From Melioribacteraceae bacterium (GTDB taxonomy: Bacteria; Bacteroidota; Ignavibacteria; Ignavibacteriales; Melioribacteraceae): 12,082 bases of DNA. The position numbers were made by a program, and so were the translations under genes. The notes beneath the pieces are model-generated. The model made no database searches, was not told the DNA's origin, and saw nothing but the letters and a program-made list of their open reading frames with translations. Below, piece after piece: positions 6,251 through 12,082 of this stretch (position 1 is its first letter; the number at the start of each line of letters is the position of its first letter). Where the stretch lies: positions 1 through 12,082 of the forward strand of contig WFQV01000381.1 of the NCBI GenBank assembly GCA_015486905.1. The letters are read 5' to 3'.

Positions 6251-6289
6251 ATTAACTGATTCAAAAAGTAGAATGACGAGGAATAAAAA

Positions 6290-8539
6290 ATGAGTATTTC
6301 AAAACAAGAATCATTGGACTATCATAGCCGAGGAAGACGAGGTAAGATAGAAGTAAAAGCTACCAAACCTTGCTTTACTTCCCGAGAGCTTGCAATGGCT
6401 TACACACCTGGCGTTGCCGAGCCTTGTAGGGAAATCGAGAAGAACCCGGACGATGTTTACACTTACACTGCAAAAGGAAATCTCGTTGCTGTTGTTTCAA
6501 ACGGCACGGCAGTTCTGGGATTGGGAAATATCGGTCCGCTCGCAGGTAAACCCGTAATGGAAGGTAAAGGAGTGTTATTTAAAAGATTTGCCGACATCGA
6601 TGTGTTTGATATTGAACTTAAAACGGAAAACCCGGATGAAATTATCCGTACCGTACAATTGTTAGAACCTACATTCGGCGGAGTTAATCTGGAGGACATT
6701 AAAGCACCGGAGTGTTTTTACATTGAAGAAGAGCTTAAAAAGACAATGAACATCCCTGTTTTTCACGACGACCAGCATGGCACGGCTATTATTTCCGCTG
6801 CGGCATTGCTGAACGCCCTTGAAATTGCAGGCAAAAAATTGGAGGATGCACGTCTCGTTGTCTCCGGCGCCGGCGCTGCCGCCGTTGCTTGCACAAAGCT
6901 CTACATTACAGCAGGGCTTAAGAAAGAGAACGTTGCTATGTTCGATTCCAAGGGACACATTAATACTGCCAGAGAAGATTTGAACAAATACAAGCAGCAA
7001 TTTGCTACGGAGAAAAGATACGGTTCCATTGCCGAAGCTCTGAAAGGAGCGGACATTTTCGTGGGCGTTTCCGTCGGCGGATTATTAACCAAGGAAATGA
7101 TTAGATCAATGGCGGATAATCCGATTGTATTTGCAATGGCAAATCCTGACCCTGAAATTACTTACGAAGATGCAACTTCGGCACGTGAAGATGTTATTAT
7201 GGCTACGGGCAGAAGCGATTACCCCAACCAAGTAAACAATGTGCTCGGCTTCCCGTTTATTTTCAGAGGAGCTTTGGACGTACGTGCAACGGCAATTAAC
7301 GAAGAAATGAAATTAGCCGCCGTAAAGGCTTTGGCTGATTTGGCTAAAGAAAAAGTTCCCGAATCCGTATTCTCCGCTTACGGTGGAAAAGAATTCTCAT
7401 TCGGGCGCGACTACATTATCCCCAAACCTTTTGACCCGCGTGTGCTCTGGAACGTTGCACCTGCAGTTGCCAAAGCCGCTATCGATTCGGGCGTGGCAAG
7501 AGTAAAAATAACCGACTGGGATGCTTACAGAGAAGAACTTAAGGAGCGTTTGGGACTTTCCGAACAGGTAACGCGTGTAATGATTCACAAAGCAAAACAA
7601 TCGCCGAAGAAAGTAGTTTACGCTGAAGGTGAGGAAGAAAAAATTATTCGCGCCGCACATTCGGTTTACAAGGATAAAATCGGTCTTCCTATTCTCTTAG
7701 GAAATGAAGACGTCGTGAAAGCCAAGATTGAAGAAACCGGACTTCCTTTGGAAGAATTTGAAATTGTGGACCCGTTGAAATCCGACAAGGCGAAAATTTA
7801 CGCAGAGCAATTCTTTGAAATACGGAAAAGGAAAGGAATTACTCTTCACGAAGCAATTGAACGGATGAAGATTAACAATTACTTCGGTGCAATGATGGTT
7901 AAGAACGGCGATGCCCATGCTTTAATCAGCGGTTTAACCTCACACTATCCCGATACTATTCGCCCGGCGCTTCATTGCATCGGCGTTAAAGAAGGCGTTA
8001 GCGTGGTCTCGGGACTTTACATTGTAATAGTTCAGAGAAGAGTTTTCTTCTTTGCCGATACTACGGTGAACGTGAGACCCAGTGCCGAAGCATTAGCCGA
8101 GATTGCAATTTCCGCTGCGGATGCAGTTCACGATTTTGACATTACTCCGAAAGTTGCAATGCTTTCTTTCAGTAACTTCGGAAGCGTGCGCCAGCCGGAA
8201 GCTATCGAAGTAATGAAAGCCGTTGACATAGTTAAGCAGAAACGACCGGACATTATTATCGACGGCGAAATGCAAGCTGACACCGCTGTGGTTCCTGAAA
8301 TCGCGGAAAAGGAATTTCCTTTCAGTGCAATTAAAGGGGACGCTAACGTTCTGATATTCCCCGATTTGAACTCGGGAAATATTTCTTACAAATTATTCGA
8401 ACGTTTAACGGATGCTACGGTTATCGGCCCAATTCTTATGGGAATGAAAAAACCCGTACATGTGCTTCAACGAGGAGCAACGGTTGACGATATTATTAAT
8501 ATGTCGGCAATTGCAGTAGTGGAAGCTAAGAGGAAATAA
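6290..8539 (+). CDS. maeB: Malic enzyme with C-terminal phosphotransacetylase-like domain (MaeB type)
   Basis: It catalyses oxidative decarboxylation of L-malate to pyruvate and CO2, usually with NADP+ in this family, supplying NADPH and pyruvate in the cytoplasm. The 749 residues match the two-domain MaeB form. The malic domain holds AYTPGVAEP (37-45, catalytic Tyr38), GKPVMEGKGVLFKRFADIDVF (86-106, catalytic Lys93 by family pattern), NLEDIKAP and HDDQHGTAI (133-140, 159-167, metal ligands), then the Rossmann loop SGAGAAAVA (192-200) and ANPDPEI (284-290). From about 430 the PTA-like domain runs to the end, with SFSNFGSVRQPEA (626-638) and GPILMGMKKPVHVLQRG (713-729). In characterised MaeB proteins this domain is not a working acetyltransferase but binds acetyl-CoA and controls activity. 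GAGGAA (6278-6283) precedes the ATG. Cofactor choice is inferred from the family. Confidence 0.95.
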   Translation: MSISKQESLDYHSRGRRGKIEVKATKPCFTSRELAMAYTPGVAEPCREIEKNPDDVYTYTAKGNLVAVVSNGTAVLGLGNIGPLAGKPVMEGKGVLFKRFADIDVFDIELKTENPDEIIRTVQLLEPTFGGVNLEDIKAPECFYIEEELKKTMNIPVFHDDQHGTAIISAAALLNALEIAGKKLEDARLVVSGAGAAAVACTKLYITAGLKKENVAMFDSKGHINTAREDLNKYKQQFATEKRYGSIAEALKGADIFVGVSVGGLLTKEMIRSMADNPIVFAMANPDPEITYEDATSAREDVIMATGRSDYPNQVNNVLGFPFIFRGALDVRATAINEEMKLAAVKALADLAKEKVPESVFSAYGGKEFSFGRDYIIPKPFDPRVLWNVAPAVAKAAIDSGVARVKITDWDAYREELKERLGLSEQVTRVMIHKAKQSPKKVVYAEGEEEKIIRAAHSVYKDKIGLPILLGNEDVVKAKIEETGLPLEEFEIVDPLKSDKAKIYAEQFFEIRKRKGITLHEAIERMKINNYFGAMMVKNGDAHALISGLTSHYPDTIRPALHCIGVKEGVSVVSGLYIVIVQRRVFFFADTTVNVRPSAEALAEIAISAADAVHDFDITPKVAMLSFSNFGSVRQPEAIEVMKAVDIVKQKRPDIIIDGEMQADTAVVPEIAEKEFPFSAIKGDANVLIFPDLNSGNISYKLFERLTDATVIGPILMGMKKPVHVLQRGATVDDIINMSAIAVVEAKRK

Positions 8540-8547
8540 ATTGTAAA

Positions 8548-8577
8548 CCCGTCCCGACTTTTGCCGGGGCGGGATTT
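8548..8577 (+). terminator. GC-rich hairpin after maeB, probable terminator
   Basis: CCCGTCCCG (8548-8556) pairs with CGGGGCGGG (8565-8573) with one G-T wobble around an 8-nt loop, followed by ATTTGTTT. The T-tail is short and interrupted, so termination may be incomplete. The hairpin sequence resembles the modular GC palindromes in the repeats at 1143-1180 and 9984-10099, so a repeat-derived hairpin may serve as the terminator. Confidence 0.6.
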
Positions 8578-8646
8578 GTTTGGAGGCAAAAGTTTTTTCG
8601 AAAGTTTAATTGTTCCCCTGGAATAAGAATTCAATAATAATAAATT

Positions 8647-8655
8647 GAGGAGAAG
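8647..8655 (+). promoter_or_regulatory. Ribosome binding site deciding the eno start
   Basis: GAGGAGAAG lies 4-6 nt before the ATG at 8660. An in-frame TTG at 8645 would place this purine tract inside the coding region (RRRK), so the longer reading is rejected and ATG 8660 is used. Confidence 0.85.
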
Positions 8656-8659
8656 AAAA

Positions 8660-9952
8660 ATGACAAGAATAGTAGATGTTGCCGCAAGAGAAATACTTGA
8701 TTCACGCGGTAACCCGACGGTTGAAGTAGAAGTGCTTTTAAGCTCTGGTTTTAAAGGAAGAGCCGCAATTCCGAGCGGAGCTTCAACGGGAGAGCACGAA
8801 GCCGTTGAACTTCGTGACGGTGACCCGGAACGTTACGGCGGTAAGGGAGTTAAAAAAGCCGTTAACTTTGTGAACAATCAAATAGCGGAACAGTTGGTGG
8901 ATTTTGACGTTACCGAGCAGGTGGCAATTGACAATTTCTTAATTGAGTTGGATGGTACAAAGAACAAAAGCAAATTCGGAGCAAATGCAATTCTAGGAGT
9001 TTCCCTTGCTTGTGCAAAAGCTGCCGCCGAAGCTTTGGGTTTGCCTCTTTACCGCTACATCGGCGGAACAAATGCAAAAATTCTTCCCGTCCCCCAGATG
9101 AATATCTTAAACGGCGGTAAGCACGCGGATAATACGGTTGACATTCAGGAATTTTTGATTGTCCCTCACGGAGCGCCTACTTTTGCCGAAGCATTACGAA
9201 TGGGCGTGGAGACTTTTCACACACTTAAAAATGTTCTTCACGAGAAAGGTTACAATACCACCGTTGGCGACGAAGGAGGCTTTGCACCTAACCTTAAATC
9301 TGCCGAGGAGGTTTTGGACTTTATTGTAACGGCAATCGAGAAAGCCGGCTACAAACCGGGAGACCAAATAGGAATTGCGCTTGACCCTGCCGCAAGTGAA
9401 ATGTACATTAAAGATAAAGGCGTTTACCAATTCTTTAAATCGGACAAATCTGAACATTCTTCCGACGATATGATTAAAATGTACGAAGAGTTGGTAGCTA
9501 AATATCCTATCGTTTCTTTGGAAGACGGTCTTGCCGAGGATGATTGGGAAGGTTGGAAAAATCTAAACAACGCTTTGGGCGGTAAGATTCAAATAGTCGG
9601 CGACGATATTTTTGTTACCAATACCGAACGCCTTGCTAAGGGAATTGAAATGGGAATAGCTAATTCCATTTTAATTAAACTGAACCAAATAGGCACATTG
9701 ACAGAAACGCTGGACACAATCGAAATGGCTAAGAACGCCGGCTATACAAATGTAATCAGTCACCGTTCCGGCGAAACGGAAGATACAACCATTGCCGATT
9801 TTGCAGTGGCTACGAACGTAGGACAAATTAAAACCGGCTCGGGAAGCCGTACCGATAGAATTGCCAAGTACAATCAATTATTAAGGATTGAAGAAGAACT
9901 GGACACAACCGCAATCTTTCCGGGATTGACAGCTCTGAATTACAACGGTTGA
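8660..9952 (+). CDS. eno: Enolase (phosphopyruvate hydratase)
   Basis: This enzyme interconverts 2-phosphoglycerate and phosphoenolpyruvate in glycolysis and gluconeogenesis; in many bacteria it is also part of the RNA degradosome. The 430 residues equal the family length. Visible landmarks are IPSGASTGEHEAVELRD (37-53, mobile active-site loop), GANAILGVSLA (107-117), NGGKHADNTVDIQEF (151-165) and VGDEGGFAPN (202-211, with Glu205). The Mg2+ ligands are Asp242 (ALDPAA), Glu288 (SLEDG) and Asp315 (VGDDIFVTN). The general base is Lys340 (ILIKLNQIGT), with His368 (ISHRSGETEDT) and Lys391 (QIKTGSGSRTDR). The usual GGAHADN is GGKHADN here, a substitution next to a conserved His. The ATG is set by GAGGAGA upstream. 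It is preceded by the maeB hairpin and followed by a repeat element. It shares PEP/pyruvate metabolism with maeB. Confidence 0.97.
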   Translation: MTRIVDVAAREILDSRGNPTVEVEVLLSSGFKGRAAIPSGASTGEHEAVELRDGDPERYGGKGVKKAVNFVNNQIAEQLVDFDVTEQVAIDNFLIELDGTKNKSKFGANAILGVSLACAKAAAEALGLPLYRYIGGTNAKILPVPQMNILNGGKHADNTVDIQEFLIVPHGAPTFAEALRMGVETFHTLKNVLHEKGYNTTVGDEGGFAPNLKSAEEVLDFIVTAIEKAGYKPGDQIGIALDPAASEMYIKDKGVYQFFKSDKSEHSSDDMIKMYEELVAKYPIVSLEDGLAEDDWEGWKNLNNALGGKIQIVGDDIFVTNTERLAKGIEMGIANSILIKLNQIGTLTETLDTIEMAKNAGYTNVISHRSGETEDTTIADFAVATNVGQIKTGSGSRTDRIAKYNQLLRIEEELDTTAIFPGLTALNYNG

Positions 9953-9983
9953 AATTAAACGGGAGGTGTTTAAAAAGTAAGCA

Positions 9984-10099
9984 TGTCATTTCGAACCCCG
10001 ATTTATCGGGGTGAGAAATCTTTGAAAACATTGCAACCCTGCCTGCCGGTAGGCAGGTTCAAAAGATTTCTCCCCCGCCAAGGCGGGGGCGAAATGACA
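9984..10099. repeat. Cloverleaf-like palindromic repeat element
   Basis: The ends TGTCATTTCG (9984-9993) and CGAAATGACA (10090-10099) are perfect complements. Inside lie three hairpins and a second closing stem: CCCCGAT/ATCGGGG (9996-10002, 10005-10011); GAGAAATCT (10013-10021) with AGATTTCTC (10064-10072), which encloses CCTGCCT/AGGCAGG (10038-10044, 10051-10057); and CCCCCGCC/GGCGGGGG (10072-10079, 10082-10089). The whole folds as a multi-branched cross on either strand. The frame 'TGTCATTTCGA...GAGAAATCT...AGATTTCTC...CGAAATGACA' resembles a dispersed intergenic repeat I recall from many environmental bacterial genomes, in which the GC hairpins are interchangeable. It lies 31 nt after the eno stop and 38 nt before the next start. 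Copy number cannot be judged here. Confidence 0.8.
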
Positions 10100-10137
10100 A
10101 TTTAAAACTTTTTGGACGACTCCCCTATTGTGCCGAA

Positions 10138-11193
10138 ATGAAAAAGAAATTTTTTAAATATTTCCTTTTGATTGCCGTCCCTATTTTAATTTCATCTTGC
10201 GCCTCCGTGAATGTCCCTTCGAAAGCAGAAGAACTTGCCTCTCTTTTTAAAAAAAATCCTTACTATTCGAATCCAAGATTTGTTGAAGGTATTCTCGTTA
10301 CAAAAATAAAAAGAATTGCCAACACACGGGATTCGGGAAATACTCCTCCCGCAGTTTTGATTTGGAGTTCCAATATTAAAAATTCCTACAATCAGAAAAT
10401 AGTTAATGAGGTAGCGTATTCTTTACCCCCTACCGATGTTTTTACGGAGGAGGAAAACGGCAACGAAATTGCATTTTGGGATTTGACAAAAGCATTAGAA
10501 GAAAACGACAGTTTGAAAATCATCAGAAGTTTTTCTGCCGTTACTTTCGATTATCAAATAAAACCTGACGGAAAGGAAGTATTAAAATATTGGAATTCGA
10601 TTTCAGATTCTTTAATGAATTTTTACACTAAACCCGAACCGTTTTTAGAGCAAACAAAAGCAATGAAAGATACGGTGGCGGAAATTGTGAATGGTTTGAA
10701 TAATCCTTTGGATAAAGCAGAGAAGATTTTCAGTTGGGTTCGTAAAACAATGCATTACGTTTACCCGCTTACAAAACGGGGCGCTGAGGAGGCTTTCATT
10801 TCACGAAGTGGAGATTGCGGCCAATATTCGGCACTTTTTATTTCCTTGTGCAGAATAGCAGGAATTCCGGCAAGGCAGAAATCCGGCTTTCACTTTACAA
10901 CTGAGAATAAAGGCTCTCACGTGTGGTCGGAAATTTACTTGCCTCCCTACGGCTGGGTTCCCGTTGACGCAACACACAAGGACGGCTTCGGTAAAATCCA
11001 CAACGATGTTATTTCAGCTTCCACAGGAATGAACATTCCTTTAAAACACGCACCTGCCTGGGCAAATTATTCCAACTCGGAAGTGGAAAACGGCAGAACG
11101 GATTTTATGCAAATGTGTACCTCCGCTTTCCGTGGGGTTAATGTTAAAATATCTACAAACAGATTTGTTGAAAAATCTGTAACGCTGGATTAA
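10138..11193 (+). CDS. Transglutaminase-like lipoprotein
   Basis: This is a membrane-anchored protein with a transglutaminase/cysteine-protease fold. Residues 1-21 form a lipoprotein signal: MKKKFF, a hydrophobic run, then the lipobox ISSC with Cys21 as the lipid-modified residue. An N-terminal region of about 160 residues (22-180), with segments such as FSAVTFDYQIKPDG, is not recognised. A transglutaminase core follows: DKAEKIFSWVRKTMHYVYP (192-210), then RSGDCGQYSALFISLCRIAGIPAR (223-246) with Cys227, GSHVWSEIYLPPYGWVPVDATH (259-280) with His261 and Asp277. These three give a complete Cys-His-Asp triad, so the enzyme is probably active as a peptidase, amidase or transglutaminase. The true substrate is unknown. 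There is no clear Shine-Dalgarno site. It is not obviously co-transcribed with eno, because the repeat element lies between. The stop TAA is at 11191-11193. Confidence 0.8.
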   Translation: MKKKFFKYFLLIAVPILISSCASVNVPSKAEELASLFKKNPYYSNPRFVEGILVTKIKRIANTRDSGNTPPAVLIWSSNIKNSYNQKIVNEVAYSLPPTDVFTEEENGNEIAFWDLTKALEENDSLKIIRSFSAVTFDYQIKPDGKEVLKYWNSISDSLMNFYTKPEPFLEQTKAMKDTVAEIVNGLNNPLDKAEKIFSWVRKTMHYVYPLTKRGAEEAFISRSGDCGQYSALFISLCRIAGIPARQKSGFHFTTENKGSHVWSEIYLPPYGWVPVDATHKDGFGKIHNDVISASTGMNIPLKHAPAWANYSNSEVENGRTDFMQMCTSAFRGVNVKISTNRFVEKSVTLD

Positions 11194-11246
11194 AAGTTTG
11201 TACAGGTTCCCCGCTGTAATTTTAGCTCTGATAATTTCCAAAAGTA

Positions 11247-11278
11247 TTTGCAAAGAGGCGGTAATTTTCTTATTTTAC
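11247..11278 (+). promoter_or_regulatory. Possible Bacteroidota-type promoter for the TonB-CTD lipoprotein
   Basis: TTTG (11247-11250) is followed after 20 nt by TATTTTAC (11271-11278), which fits TAnnTTTG at all fixed positions except the last two. A start near 11284 would leave a leader of about 22 nt before the ATG at 11307. The match is imperfect and the region is AT-rich, so chance is a real possibility. Confidence 0.35.
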
Positions 11279-11306
11279 ATTAATAAACAATCCCCGGGAA
11301 CAATGA

Positions 11307-12082
11307 ATGATGCCGTTGCTTAATAAGAAAAATATTTTATTTTCTTCCCTAATTGTTTTACTGATAATAGCAGGTTGCTCAACGCTGCCCAAACCACGCA
11401 CTTGGTTAATACACAAGCCGGTGTTTGCTTATCCCCTTGAGGCTCAAAAACGCGGATTGGAAGGAAGAGTACTCGTAATTTTACATGTTAAACCTAACGG
11501 TAAAGTTGACACGGTAATTGTGAGAAAATCATCCGAGTACAAAATATTGGACGATGCCGCGGTGAGTTTTGCAAGTAAATTTTTCTACCGTCCTTTTAAG
11601 TCTGAAGGGAATGTGGGAATATGGTTGAACGTGCCTATTGTTTTTAAGCAAAGAGTTGTAAAGGAAAAGAGCTTTGTGGGCAAGGTTTGGAAGTCCGAGA
11701 AAACCAGATTCACAGATAAAATTTCGGGACGCGAAATTACTCGCTGGACGACAAACAAATACAATGATTATCTTCTTGAATCGGGAGAGAATCCATTTGT
11801 AAGTAAAAATCAAATTATTGTTGTTTCGGACAGGGGAGGGACGGAAAACCTGTTTTTATTGAATTTAATTGACGGTTCGTTGCTGCAGATGACCAATGAA
11901 AAAGAGAATGTAACGAATGTAGTTCGTCCGCCGGCTCTTGAAACGCTCTGGTACAGAGCGGGCAAAAAAATACATTTGCTAAATACAAGGACACTTCAAA
12001 ACGACGTAATTTTAAATGGAGATTCAATTCGGGTAAATTCCTTTACCGTCACGGCGGATGGTAAGTACTTGTTATTTTCTTC
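11307..12082 (+). CDS. Lipoprotein with TonB C-terminal-like domain and oligogalacturonate-lyase-like propeller, 3' end missing
   Basis: The frame runs open from ATG 11307 (or the next codon, 11310) through the window edge, giving 258 complete residues. A lipoprotein signal ends in the lipobox IAGC with Cys24. Residues about 42-114 read as a TonB C-terminal domain: YPLEAQKRGLEGRVLVILHV, then PNGKVDTVIVRKSS, LDDAAVSFASKFFYRPF and IWLNVPIVFK. From about 140 the sequence turns into a beta-propeller start that matches the pattern of the oligogalacturonate lyase family (PL22-type): SGREITRWTT, then SDRGGTENLFLLNLIDGSLLQMT (174-196), LWYRAGKKIHLLNTRTLQ (214-231) and FTVTADGKYLLFSS. The His residues that family members often show after the TRLT-like motif are replaced (KYNDY), and the lyase metal site would lie beyond the window. 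There is no TonB transmembrane helix or Pro-rich linker, so ordinary TonB energy transduction is doubtful. It has no clear ribosome site. It lies 113 nt after the transglutaminase lipoprotein. Confidence 0.7.
   Translation, partial: MMPLLNKKNILFSSLIVLLIIAGCSTLPKPRTWLIHKPVFAYPLEAQKRGLEGRVLVILHVKPNGKVDTVIVRKSSEYKILDDAAVSFASKFFYRPFKSEGNVGIWLNVPIVFKQRVVKEKSFVGKVWKSEKTRFTDKISGREITRWTTNKYNDYLLESGENPFVSKNQIIVVSDRGGTENLFLLNLIDGSLLQMTNEKENVTNVVRPPALETLWYRAGKKIHLLNTRTLQNDVILNGDSIRVNSFTVTADGKYLLFS

Noticed and set aside
8645..8659. A TTG start giving enolase five extra N-terminal residues
   Set aside because: These codons are the GAGGAGAAG ribosome site itself; the family N-terminus begins at the ATG at 8660.

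Overview
The window looks like a housekeeping stretch from a bacterium of the Bacteroidota/Chlorobi group, most plausibly an Ignavibacteria-like lineage. This is an inference. It rests on the gene order rplM-rpsI-rpsB-tsf-pyrH-frr, on a promoter upstream of rplM that matches the Bacteroidota pattern (TTG, 20 nt, TAnnTTTG), and on the modular palindromic repeats between genes. All supported genes are on the + strand. The translation and glycolysis genes mostly have clear purine-rich Shine-Dalgarno sites. The two lipoprotein genes at the right end do not.

Layout: (1) 1-840 is the 3' part of a gene for a phytase-like/SdiA-regulated-type beta-propeller protein. (2) 841-1571 has no convincing gene; it is filled with inverted and imperfect direct repeats. 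(3) 1572-1617 holds a 16-bp perfect palindrome overlapping the -33 element of a strong promoter candidate. (4) 1662-6216 is the translation cluster: L13 and S9, then S2 and EF-Ts, then UMP kinase and ribosome recycling factor. Hairpins with T-runs after rpsI, tsf and frr appear to cut the cluster into pairs. (5) 6290-8539 is a MaeB-type malic enzyme with a C-terminal phosphotransacetylase-like domain, followed by a hairpin. (6) 8660-9952 is enolase. (7) 9984-10099 is a 116-bp cloverleaf-like repeat element. (8) 10138-11193 is a transglutaminase-fold lipoprotein. (9) 11307 to the window end is a second lipoprotein, cut by the window edge, that joins a TonB C-terminal-like domain to the start of an oligogalacturonate-lyase-like beta-propeller.

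Functionally, the central genes make ribosomal subunit proteins (L13, S9, S2), elongation and recycling factors (EF-Ts, RRF), and the UMP kinase that feeds UTP/CTP synthesis. MaeB and enolase sit at the PEP/pyruvate/malate part of central metabolism. The terminal lipoproteins are cell-envelope proteins of unknown role.

The most notable items are the TonB-CTD/propeller fusion lipoprotein, the roughly 165-residue charged tail on ribosomal protein S2, the cloverleaf repeat after eno, and the palindrome abutting the rplM promoter. I did not see a defence system, CRISPR array, transposase or tRNA/rRNA gene.
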